62,656 bases of DNA, from positions 1 to 62,656 of the forward strand of contig NZ_WNKZ01000027.1 of NCBI RefSeq assembly GCF_009720835.1, read 5' to 3'. Positions 52,054 to 60,358 of the stretch are shown here, one piece after another (position 1 is the stretch's first letter; every line of letters begins with the position of its first letter). The DNA comes from Pseudoduganella buxea (GTDB taxonomy: Bacteria > Pseudomonadota > Gammaproteobacteria > Burkholderiales > Burkholderiaceae_D). The position numbers and the translations under genes were made by a program. The notes below the pieces were generated by a model, which made no database searches, was not told where the DNA came from, and saw only the letters and a program-made list of their open reading frames with translations.

Positions 52054-53381
52054 CGTTCATCACCTACGCGCAAAATGGCGAAGACATCCTGCTGTGGCGC
52101 GCGCTCGGCCATGTGAAGCAGGGCTTCTACGTGGACGTGGGCGCCAACGACCCGATCGAGCACTCCGTCACGAAAGCGTTCTACGACGCGGGCTGGCGCG
52201 GCATCAATATCGAGCCGCTGCCGTCGTTCCACCAGCGCTTCGAGCAGGACCGGCCGGGCGACATCAACCTGGCTATCGCAGCCGGGGCCGCCGACGGCGA
52301 ACTGAAACTGTATGACGTGCCGTCCGTGAACGGCTGGGCGTCGCCCGATGCCGGCGTGGCCGCCGCGCACCGGGCCGAGGGCTTCGACGTGGTCGAGCTG
52401 ACGGTGCCCGTGCGGACGCTGAACGGCGTGTGGGACGAGCACGTGCGCGGCGACGTGCACTTCCTGAAGATCGACGTGGAAGGTTTCGAAGGCGAAGTGC
52501 TGCGCGGCTTCGACCTGTCGCGCCATCGCCCGTGGATCCTCGTGATCGAGGCCACGCTGCCGAACAGCCGCGTGACGAACCACGAAACATGGGAACCCCT
52601 GGTCACGGCACACGGTTACCGCTTCGCGTGGTTCGACGGCCTGAACCGCTATTACGTGGCGGACGAACACGCCGAACTGCTGGCCGAACTGACCGTGCAG
52701 CCGAATGTGTTCGACGAGTACCAGAGCCATCACCTCATCTATGAGCGGGCCCAGGTCGCCGCCGCGCGGGCCGCGCACGCCGATGCCCTGCAAGCCTACG
52801 AGAACGCGCTGGTGCAGATCGAGAACGCGCTCGGCCAGGTTGATGCCGGACGGGCAGAACTGGCCGCCGCGCAGGAACAGATCGAAGGACTGGACGAACG
52901 CCTGCGCGAAGCGCACGCCACCGTGATCAGCCGCGACCGCGCGCTGGCCGAAACGAGCGCCTATGCCGAGCTGCTGGAACGCGAACTGGCCGCCGCCAAC
53001 CTGCGCACGGTCGACGTCGAGTACCGCCTGAATGAAGTGCTGACGAGCCGTTCGTGGAAAATCACCGAGCCGCTGCGCGCGGCCAATGCCGGGGAACTGG
53101 GCGCCTGGGTCCGCGCCCGCGCCGCCGAGCGGGTACGTCGCGTCGTGACCCGGCTGGTCGAAAACGAAGGCCTGCGCCGCCGCGTGATTCCCCTGCTGGC
53201 CCGCTATCCCGCGCTGAACCACCGCGTGCTGTCGCTCGTCGCGCGCTTGAAGCGCCGTCCGCCCGAAGTGGCGCAGGAGGCGCGCGAAGGCAATGTTGCC
53301 CCGCACTTGCGCGACCTGCCGGTCTCGGCGCGGCGCGCCTTCGCCGACCTGTCGCAGCGTCAACATCCCCCGGAGTCCTAA
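52050..53381 (+). CDS. FkbM-family methyltransferase with C-terminal coiled coil
   Basis: A 443-residue protein. Residues 1 to about 215 are the FkbM domain (TYAQNGEDILLWRAL, FYVDVGANDPIEHSVTKAFYD, VHFLKIDVEGFEGEVL). A coiled coil of about 90 residues follows (AQVAAARAAHADALQAYENALVQ onward), then LTSRSWKITEPLR, a segment common in chain-length or rod proteins of glycan loci. A basic C-terminus ends it. The coiled coil could set chain length while the methyl group caps the glycan, as in WbdD; that analogy is inference. Confidence 0.87.
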   Translation: MTFITYAQNGEDILLWRALGHVKQGFYVDVGANDPIEHSVTKAFYDAGWRGINIEPLPSFHQRFEQDRPGDINLAIAAGAADGELKLYDVPSVNGWASPDAGVAAAHRAEGFDVVELTVPVRTLNGVWDEHVRGDVHFLKIDVEGFEGEVLRGFDLSRHRPWILVIEATLPNSRVTNHETWEPLVTAHGYRFAWFDGLNRYYVADEHAELLAELTVQPNVFDEYQSHHLIYERAQVAAARAAHADALQAYENALVQIENALGQVDAGRAELAAAQEQIEGLDERLREAHATVISRDRALAETSAYAELLERELAAANLRTVDVEYRLNEVLTSRSWKITEPLRAANAGELGAWVRARAAERVRRVVTRLVENEGLRRRVIPLLARYPALNHRVLSLVARLKRRPPEVAQEAREGNVAPHLRDLPVSARRAFADLSQRQHPPES

Positions 53382-53386
53382 TACCC

Positions 53387-56300
53387 ATGCGTATCATCAT
53401 CGACCTGCAGGCCTGCCAGCACGGCACGCCCGTGCAACGGGCAGCCGCGCGCGGCCTGGCCCTGCAGCTGGCGCAAGACGCCGCCCCGCACGAGATCTGG
53501 CTGGCCCTGAACGGCCATTTCCAGGACAGCATCGCCGAGCTGCGCCATGCCTTCGGGGCCCTGGTGCCCGCTGCCCGCGTCTTCGTCTATGACGTTGCCA
53601 CGCCCGATGAAGCGCTGGCAACGAACGGGCACTGGCTCAACGTGGCGGCCGACGCGCTGCGCGCCGGCGCCCTGGCCGCCCGCACCCCGGACGTGGTCCT
53701 GGCGCTGGACTACCACGCCGCGCCGGTGCGGTACCTGGCGCAGGGCATCAGTACCCATTTCGACCGTCACGCCAACGCGATCCGCGTTGGCGACGTGGCA
53801 GCACTGCAGCACAAGGCCAAGCGCGCCGTCAGCGAGGCCGCGCTGGCAACGCTGGGCGCAGCCGACCTGCTGCTGGTGGACTCGGAAGCGGACCGCGTGG
53901 CACTGGCGGCACTGCTGCCGGACAGTACCATCGCCCTGCTGCCCGCCGCCGCCGCAACGTTGTGGGAACGCGTGCAGCCGGCCGTGGCAGCCCGCATGCC
54001 GGCGCCGGCGCCGGCAGCCAAGCCGCGCCTGGCCTTCATCTCGCCCCTGCCGCCGGAAAAGTCCGGCATCGCGGACTACAGCGCCGAGCTGCTGCCCGAG
54101 CTGGCGCGATACTACGACATCGACGTCGTACTCGACCAGCCGGCCGTGGACGCACCGTGGGTGCAGGCCAACCTGCCGATCCGCACCGTGCAGTATTTCG
54201 ACGAGCACGCGCAGGACTACCCGCACCGCCTCTACCACTTCGGCAATTCGCCGATGCACCAGCATATGTTCGCGCTGCTGGAGCGGCATCCCGGTGTCGT
54301 CGTGCTCCATGATTTCTACCTCGGTAACATCCTGCACCGGATGGAGGATACCGGCTACGTGCCGCATGCGCTGCGCGATGCACTGTTGCGCTCGCATGGC
54401 TTCGGCGCCCTGTTCGAACTGGAGCGCCAGGGCAGTGCCGTGGCGTGGCAATACCCGTGCAACAAGCCCGTGCTGGACGCGGCCACCGGCGTCATCGTCC
54501 ACTCGGCGTATCCGAAACAGCTGGCCGAGCAGTGGTACGGTCCCGACGGGGCCGCCAACTGGCACACGCTGCCCCTGTTGCGCGGCCACCCCGGCGGCGA
54601 CCGCGCGGCACTGCGCGAAGCGGCGCGCGCGAAACTGAACCTGGCGCCAAGCGATTTCCTCGTCTGCTCGTTCGGCCTGCTGGGTCCGACCAAGCTGAAC
54701 CACCGGCTGCTGGACGCTTGGCTCGATTCGTCCCTGGCGGACGAATCCCACGCGCGCCTGGTGTTCGTCGGCGACCTGGGGACCGATGCCTATGCAGCCG
54801 ACCTGCGCGCCAGGCTGGCGCCGGCCCGCGCCGGCGAACGCATCGCCGTCACGGGCTTCGTCACGCCCGCCGACTACCAGACCTACCTGGTGGCATGCGA
54901 CGTCGCCGTCCAGCTGCGCAGCAACACGCGCGGCGAAACGTCGGCGGCGGTGCTCGATTGCCTGTTGCACGGCGTGCCGACGATTATCAATGCCCATGGC
55001 GCGATGGCGGAACTGCCTGACGACATGCTCGTCAAGCTGGACGACGACTTCGCCACGGCCGACCTGTCCGTCGCCCTCGTCGACCTGTACCACAACCTGC
55101 CGCTGCGGGCCCACCTGGGCCAGGCGGCGGCGGCCTATATCGCACTGCATCACTGCCCGCAGCAGGTGGGCGCGCAGTATCACGCCACCTTGCAACGCCT
55201 GGCGCAGGACAACCCCCTGCTGCATTACCGGCGGCAGGTGCAGGCTTTGCAGGCCGTCATGCCGCCGGCTGGCCAGCCGCTGCAGGATGACCTGCTGCGC
55301 TGCGCCCGCGCGCTGGCGGCGAACCAGCCGGCACGCGGCCCGCGCCAGCTGCTGGTCGACGTCTCGGCGATGGTGCAGACGGACTTACGCACCGGCATCC
55401 AGCGTGTCGTGCGCAGCATCCTGCAGGCGCTGCTGGCCGAGCCGCCGGCCGGGTTCATCGCCGAACCCGTCTACAGCCCGGGCAACGGCCAACCTTACCG
55501 CTACGCCCGCGCGTGGCTCCAGCGCGGCCTGAAGTCGCCCGTCCATGGCCTGGACGATGCGCCCATCGAACTGGGTGCAGGCGACATCTTCCTGGGCCTG
55601 GACTTGATGATGCACGGCATCACGCAGAACCGCGCCCTGCTGCAGGGATACCGAAACCGTGGTGCCCACGTGTATTTCGTCGTCTACGACCTGCTGCCGG
55701 TGCTGCGTCCGGAATTCTTCCCGTTCAATTCGGACCAGGTATTTGCCGACTGGCTCGATACGATCGCCACCGTGTCGGACGGCCTGATCGCCATTTCCCG
55801 CGCCGTGGCCGACGAGATGGCAACGTGGTTCGACGCCCATCCGCCGGCCCGGCTGGCGCCGCTGGCACTGAGCTATTTCCACCTCGGTGCCGACATCGAG
55901 GCCAGCACGCCCACGGCCGGGCTGCCCCTGGATGCGACGACACTGCTCGAGACGCTGTCGACGCGCCCCGGCTTCCTGATGGTCGGCACGCTCGAGCCGC
56001 GCAAGGGCCACCGCCAGGTGGTCGACGCCTTCGACGAACTGTGGCGCACCGGCCATGACGTCAACCTGATCATCGTCGGCAAGAAGGGCTGGATGGTGGA
56101 CGACCTGGCCGAGCGGATGACGCAGCATCCGGAAGCGGGCAAGCGGCTGTTCTGGCTGCAGGGCGTATCGGACGAGATGCTGTTGAAGCTGTACCAATCG
56201 GCTGCCTGCCTGCTGGCCGCGTCGGAAGGCGAAGGCTTCGGCCTGCCGCTGATCGAAGCGGGGCAAAAAGGCATCCCGATCATCGCGCGCGCCCTGCCCG

Positions 56301-56527
56301 TGTTCCGTGAAGTGGCTGGCGTCCATGCCCACTACTTCGACGGCGACAGCGGCGCTGCGCTGGCCGACGCCATCGCGGCCTGGCTGAAACTGTCGAGCGA
56401 AGGTGCAGCACCGCAATCGACGGGCATGCCGTGGCTGACATGGCGCGACAGCGCCTGCCAGTTCAAGGCGGCGCTGGCCGGGGAACGACCTTACCGCAGT
56501 GTAATATTTTCAGAAGAGACGCCGTGA
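53387..56527 (+). CDS. Double-domain glycosyltransferase (GT4/GT-B type)
   Basis: A 1046-residue protein with at least two GT-B enzymes in tandem. The first spans about 205-620 (AFISPLPPEKSGIADYSAELLPEL; VTGFVTPADYQTYLVACDVAVQLR). The second spans about 690-1030 (LLVDVSAMVQTDLRTGIQRVVR; GFLMVGTLEPRKGHRQVVDAF; CLLAASEGEGFGLPLIEAGQ), with the GT4 E-x7-E element in the last. An N-terminal part (1-200) resembles a degenerate GT fold. It probably adds alternating sugars to the exported glycan. Donors are not predictable. Confidence 0.88.
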   Translation: MRIIIDLQACQHGTPVQRAAARGLALQLAQDAAPHEIWLALNGHFQDSIAELRHAFGALVPAARVFVYDVATPDEALATNGHWLNVAADALRAGALAARTPDVVLALDYHAAPVRYLAQGISTHFDRHANAIRVGDVAALQHKAKRAVSEAALATLGAADLLLVDSEADRVALAALLPDSTIALLPAAAATLWERVQPAVAARMPAPAPAAKPRLAFISPLPPEKSGIADYSAELLPELARYYDIDVVLDQPAVDAPWVQANLPIRTVQYFDEHAQDYPHRLYHFGNSPMHQHMFALLERHPGVVVLHDFYLGNILHRMEDTGYVPHALRDALLRSHGFGALFELERQGSAVAWQYPCNKPVLDAATGVIVHSAYPKQLAEQWYGPDGAANWHTLPLLRGHPGGDRAALREAARAKLNLAPSDFLVCSFGLLGPTKLNHRLLDAWLDSSLADESHARLVFVGDLGTDAYAADLRARLAPARAGERIAVTGFVTPADYQTYLVACDVAVQLRSNTRGETSAAVLDCLLHGVPTIINAHGAMAELPDDMLVKLDDDFATADLSVALVDLYHNLPLRAHLGQAAAAYIALHHCPQQVGAQYHATLQRLAQDNPLLHYRRQVQALQAVMPPAGQPLQDDLLRCARALAANQPARGPRQLLVDVSAMVQTDLRTGIQRVVRSILQALLAEPPAGFIAEPVYSPGNGQPYRYARAWLQRGLKSPVHGLDDAPIELGAGDIFLGLDLMMHGITQNRALLQGYRNRGAHVYFVVYDLLPVLRPEFFPFNSDQVFADWLDTIATVSDGLIAISRAVADEMATWFDAHPPARLAPLALSYFHLGADIEASTPTAGLPLDATTLLETLSTRPGFLMVGTLEPRKGHRQVVDAFDELWRTGHDVNLIIVGKKGWMVDDLAERMTQHPEAGKRLFWLQGVSDEMLLKLYQSAACLLAASEGEGFGLPLIEAGQKGIPIIARALPVFREVAGVHAHYFDGDSGAALADAIAAWLKLSSEGAAPQSTGMPWLTWRDSACQFKAALAGERPYRSVIFSEETP

Positions 56528-56541
56528 TAACCGTGTTATCA
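56525..56541. promoter_or_regulatory. 17-bp palindrome TGATAACCGTGTTATCA
   Basis: Perfect 7-bp arms with a 3-bp centre. It begins on the stop codon of the double glycosyltransferase and lies 48 bp before the HAD-UbiA start, in the only gap of that run. It looks like an operator for a dimeric regulator. There is no T run, so it is not a normal terminator. Confidence 0.4.
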
Positions 56542-56589
56542 TTCTGCAATTAATCAGGCCGTGTTCGCGGCCTCATCCAAAATTTCGCA

Positions 56590-58035
56590 ATGTATTCATC
56601 CGACGTCTTGTCCCAGCGTACCGACGGCACCATGCGTCCCCTAGTCATCGACCTGGACGGCACGCTGATCTATTCCGACCTCCTGTGGGAATCCCTGCTG
56701 CTGTTTCTCAAGCAGCACTTCTGGCAGGCATGGCGCCTGCCGTTCTGGCTCCTCGGCGGCAAGGCGGCGTTCAAGGAACGCCTGGCGCAGGCGGTGGCGT
56801 TCGATCCGTCCACGCTGCCGTACGACCAGCACCTGCTGAAGGAAATCCGCGCCCAGCGGGCGCTGGGGCGCACGATCGTCCTCGCCACCGGTTCGCAACG
56901 GCGACTGGCCGAGCAGATCGCCGAACACCTGCAACTCTTCGACCTCGTTGCCGCGACCGGTGACGGCATCAACCTGACGGGCCGGCACAAAGCCACCCAC
57001 CTGAACAGCCTGTATGGCGACCGCAATTTCGACTATGTCGGCAATTCCCGTGTCGACATTCCTGTCTGGCATGCCTCGCATGGTGCCTACTCCGTCACGC
57101 ACAAGCCGTTTCGCCTGCCGGACGGGCGCAGCACCAGCCAGCTGGGCAGCCACCGTCCCGGCGCCGCGCGCTACCTCCTCAAGGGCATGCGCCCACGGCA
57201 GTGGCTGAAGAACATGCTCGTGTTCGTGCCGATGCTGACGGGCCATGCGTTCGGCCTGACGACGCTGACGCAGTCGCTGGTGGCCTTTGTCGCGTTCTCG
57301 CTGTGCGCCTCCAGCGCCTACCTGCTCAACGACGCGCTCGATGCGGGCGACGATCGCCGCCATCCCACCAAGTGCAAGCGTCCCATCGCGGCCGGCTTGC
57401 TGCCGCTGCCGCTGGCGCTGCTCACGAGCCCGCTGCTGGCGCTGGTGGCCATCGCGCTGAGCGCCCTGTTCGACCCGCTGCTGCTGCTGACCCTGAGCTT
57501 CTACTTCGTCACCACGGTGTGCTATTCCCTGTACCTGAAGCGGCTCTTGATGATCGATATCGTGACGCTGTCGATGCTCTACACGCTGCGCATCCTGGGC
57601 GGCAGTGCCGCCACGCACATCACGCCGTCGTTCTGGCTGCTGGCATTCTCGTTCTTCATCTTCCTCAGCCTGGCGCTGCTGAAGCGCTACAGCGAATTGT
57701 TCAACCTGCACAAGCAGGGCAAGGACAAGACAAGCGGGCGCGGCTATACGACGGCCGACAAGGTGCCCGTCGGAACGATGGGGGTCGCGTGCGGCTTCCT
57801 GTCCGTGCTGATCTTCATGCTCTACTTCAATTCCGAAACGGTGCTGCAGATGTACGGCCGCCCCTACCTGCTGATGGGCATCGTGCCCTTGCTGGTGTTC
57901 TGGCTGGGCCGTCTGTGGCTGCTGGCATATCGCGGCCTCGTCAATGAAGATCCCGTGCTGTACGTCAGCAAGGACAAGACGAGCCTCCTGATCATCGGCC
58001 TGTGCGCGGCGATCGCCGGCGCGGCAAGCTGGTAG
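56590..58035 (+). CDS. HAD phosphatase-UbiA prenyltransferase fusion (DPPR synthase-like)
   Basis: A 481-residue two-domain protein. The N-terminal HAD part (about 15-185) has VIDLDGTLIYSD (motif I DxDGT), LATGSQRRL (motif II) and YVGNSRVDIPVW (motif IV with N in place of D). The UbiA part (about 200-480) has NDALDAGDDRRHPTKCKRPI, an NDxxDxxxD Asp-rich site, and YLKRLLMIDIVTLSMLY. HPTKxxRPI recalls decaprenyl-phosphate phosphoribosyltransferase. It may make and dephosphorylate a polyprenyl-phosphoribose donor. That activity is inferred. Confidence 0.85.
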   Translation: MYSSDVLSQRTDGTMRPLVIDLDGTLIYSDLLWESLLLFLKQHFWQAWRLPFWLLGGKAAFKERLAQAVAFDPSTLPYDQHLLKEIRAQRALGRTIVLATGSQRRLAEQIAEHLQLFDLVAATGDGINLTGRHKATHLNSLYGDRNFDYVGNSRVDIPVWHASHGAYSVTHKPFRLPDGRSTSQLGSHRPGAARYLLKGMRPRQWLKNMLVFVPMLTGHAFGLTTLTQSLVAFVAFSLCASSAYLLNDALDAGDDRRHPTKCKRPIAAGLLPLPLALLTSPLLALVAIALSALFDPLLLLTLSFYFVTTVCYSLYLKRLLMIDIVTLSMLYTLRILGGSAATHITPSFWLLAFSFFIFLSLALLKRYSELFNLHKQGKDKTSGRGYTTADKVPVGTMGVACGFLSVLIFMLYFNSETVLQMYGRPYLLMGIVPLLVFWLGRLWLLAYRGLVNEDPVLYVSKDKTSLLIIGLCAAIAGAASW

Positions 58036-58043
58036 GCGGCGCG

Positions 58044-58394
58044 ATGGGTTCCCTTTCCTCCCCAGCTACCGGTTACGCCTGGTGCGTGGCGGCCGCCTTC
58101 GCCAGTGCGCTGGCCACGTTCCTGATCAAGCAAAGCACCTTGGCCAACGCGGGCTGGACGATGGTGCGGCTGCTCTGGCTCGGCGCCGCCTGCGCCAGTT
58201 ACGGGCTCGGATTCGTGTTCTACTCGCTGGCGCTGCAACGCTTGCAGATGTCGCTGGCCTATCCGCTGATGACGGCCGTCACGACTGCCGTCGTGGCACT
58301 GCTCGGCTACCTCGTCTGGCAGGAGACGCTGGGCCTGTCGAAGTGCCTCGGCCTGCTGCTGCTGGGCGCGGGCGCCTTCCTGATCACACGGTAA
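58044..58394 (+). CDS. SMR/EamA-like small carrier
   Basis: A 116-residue protein with four hydrophobic helices. The pattern (ASALATFLIKQSTLANAG; SLALQRLQMSLAYPLMTAVTTAVVALLGYLVWQETL) matches SMR-type or half-EamA proteins such as ArnE/ArnF, which flip lipid-linked sugars. It starts 8 bp after the HAD-UbiA stop, so a role in moving the polyprenyl-sugar across the membrane is plausible. The start at MGSLSSP is preferred over an overlapping one at 58002. Confidence 0.8.
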   Translation: MGSLSSPATGYAWCVAAAFASALATFLIKQSTLANAGWTMVRLLWLGAACASYGLGFVFYSLALQRLQMSLAYPLMTAVTTAVVALLGYLVWQETLGLSKCLGLLLLGAGAFLITR

Positions 58395-58407
58395 GCCGGA
58401 GACTTGC

Positions 58408-60327
58408 TTGACAACTTTATCGACGATGCGCCCAGCCATCGTGCGCCAGGGCGCGGCACGCGTGCTGCTCGTGCTGGCGTTGCTGCTGGCCCTGCTGCCC
58501 ACCGCCTTCCGGCCGCAGCATTACGGTGATGCCAACGAATACATCCTGACCACGCTGGCGCTGGCCAATCACGGCACGCCGGACCTGCGCGTTGCCGACC
58601 TGGCGATGGCGCGCGAGATGCTGCCGGAGATGGCGGCGCCGTACGACCTGCTCGAGCCGGGCCTGCGCGATCCGGCCGCCGAGCTGTATGCGGCCTACAC
58701 GCGCGGCCGTGACGATACCGTCTATGCCGTGCACTTCTTCGGCTACCCGCTGCTTGCCACGATCCCGTACAAGGCACTGCAGTGGCTGGGCCTGCCGCCG
58801 CTGAAGTGCTTCCAGATTCTTAACCTCGCATTCGTGCTGGTCCTGGGCGCGGCGCTGCATCGCGCCTTCGGTTCACTGCCCAGGACGCTGGCCGGCGTCG
58901 GGCTTTTCTTCCTGTGCGGCGGCGCGCTGTACTGGAACTGGAGCAGTCCGGAATGCGTGACGGCTGCCGCGCTGCTGGCCGGCCTGCTGTACTTCACCCA
59001 CGGTGCGCCGGTCCGGGGCGCGCTGCTGGCCGGCATCGCCGCACTGCAGAATCCCACGACCGTGTTTTTCTTCGCCTTCGCGCCGCTGCTGCTGTGCTGC
59101 ATGCACGCGCGCCAGGGCGGCAGCTGGCGGGACGCAGTCGCGCCGGCGCTGCAACGCCGTGTCGTGCTGGCCATCGGCGCCGGCATCGCCGTGGCCGCGC
59201 TGGCGCCGCTGTTCAACCTGTGGGCCTTCGGCGTACCCAATATCATCGCGAAGCGCTTTACGACCCCGGAGCTCATCGGCCTGACACGCCTGCACTCGTT
59301 CTTCTTCGATCTGAACCAGGGCATGATCATCGCCGTTCCGGCCTTGGTGGCGGCACTGGCGGCGGGGCTGTGGCGGCGCGAGCGCGCCGTACGCGCCCGG
59401 CACGCCGGGGTGCTGGCCGCGTGCGCGCTGTTCGTGCTGTGCCTGGCCGTGCCGGCGCTGTCGATCAACAACTGGAACTCCGGCGCCACCGGCGTGATGC
59501 GCTACGGCTTCTGGTGCGCGATGCCATTGCTGTTCGCGCTGCTGGCCGGCCTGCGCGATCCATGGCCGCGCGCGTGCCTGGCGCTGCTCGCCGCCGCCCA
59601 GGCGCTGTGCATGGTGCACGCCCTGAGCTACCACTACACCCAGTTCAGTCCTTTGACCCGGGCCCTGTTCGCCGTCGCCCCGGGGCTGGTCAACCCGGAA
59701 CCGGAAATTTTCGCCGAACGCGCCGAGCACAAGGATGACTACATCGACATGTCGCGGGTCTACACGTACACCCACGATGGCGTCGTCGTGAAGGCGCTGT
59801 ACAACACCGCCAATACGGGCGTGCACGATGCCCTGTGCGGCCCCGGCGGCCGGTTCGGCGGCGAGGTGGGCACGGCGGCCACCTATCGCGACTGGCGCTA
59901 CCTCAACGGACCCTTGCGCTGCAAGTCGGCCGACCTGAGCGGCGTGCTGCTGGAATCAGTCCACCAGGGCACGGCGCTGCGCCTGGCCGGTGGCTGGGGT
60001 CGCATCGAAACGGGCGGCGGCAACTGGACGGGCGCCTGGTCGGATGGTGCCACTTCCGCCATCGAAATCACGCTGGCAGCAGGGCACCGCCCCACATCGA
60101 TGACGCTGCACGGCCAGTATTTCGACGGCAACCGCCGCACCCGCGTCGCCGTCAACGGCAAGGATCTCGGCACCTTCGACCTGGCTGCGGGCCAGGCCAT
60201 CGCCTTGACCGACGTGGCCATGGCACCCACGCTGACGATCACGCTGACCCACGAAGCACCGCGCAAGGCCGGCGCCGACGACGCCCGCGCACTGAGCCTG
60301 TTCCTGAACAAGGTTCGCCTGTTCTGA
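58408..60327 (+). CDS. GT-C-like multi-pass membrane protein, copy 1
   Basis: A 639-residue protein with about ten TM helices in the first ~430 residues and a periplasmic beta-rich domain at the C-terminus. The first loop has HYGDANEYILTTLALANHGTP with acidic residues, as in GT-C enzymes. NLWAFGVPNIIAKRF and NNWNSGATGVMRYGFW are strongly conserved with copy 2. The TTG start is favoured by GGAGA 6 bp upstream; an ATG at 58426 is possible. It probably transfers a polyprenyl-linked sugar to a glycan in the periplasm. I know no named family for it. Confidence 0.75.
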   Translation: MTTLSTMRPAIVRQGAARVLLVLALLLALLPTAFRPQHYGDANEYILTTLALANHGTPDLRVADLAMAREMLPEMAAPYDLLEPGLRDPAAELYAAYTRGRDDTVYAVHFFGYPLLATIPYKALQWLGLPPLKCFQILNLAFVLVLGAALHRAFGSLPRTLAGVGLFFLCGGALYWNWSSPECVTAAALLAGLLYFTHGAPVRGALLAGIAALQNPTTVFFFAFAPLLLCCMHARQGGSWRDAVAPALQRRVVLAIGAGIAVAALAPLFNLWAFGVPNIIAKRFTTPELIGLTRLHSFFFDLNQGMIIAVPALVAALAAGLWRRERAVRARHAGVLAACALFVLCLAVPALSINNWNSGATGVMRYGFWCAMPLLFALLAGLRDPWPRACLALLAAAQALCMVHALSYHYTQFSPLTRALFAVAPGLVNPEPEIFAERAEHKDDYIDMSRVYTYTHDGVVVKALYNTANTGVHDALCGPGGRFGGEVGTAATYRDWRYLNGPLRCKSADLSGVLLESVHQGTALRLAGGWGRIETGGGNWTGAWSDGATSAIEITLAAGHRPTSMTLHGQYFDGNRRTRVAVNGKDLGTFDLAAGQAIALTDVAMAPTLTITLTHEAPRKAGADDARALSLFLNKVRLF

Positions 60328-60358
60328 TTTTTTTGGAGGCCCTCTGGCTACTTTTGTA

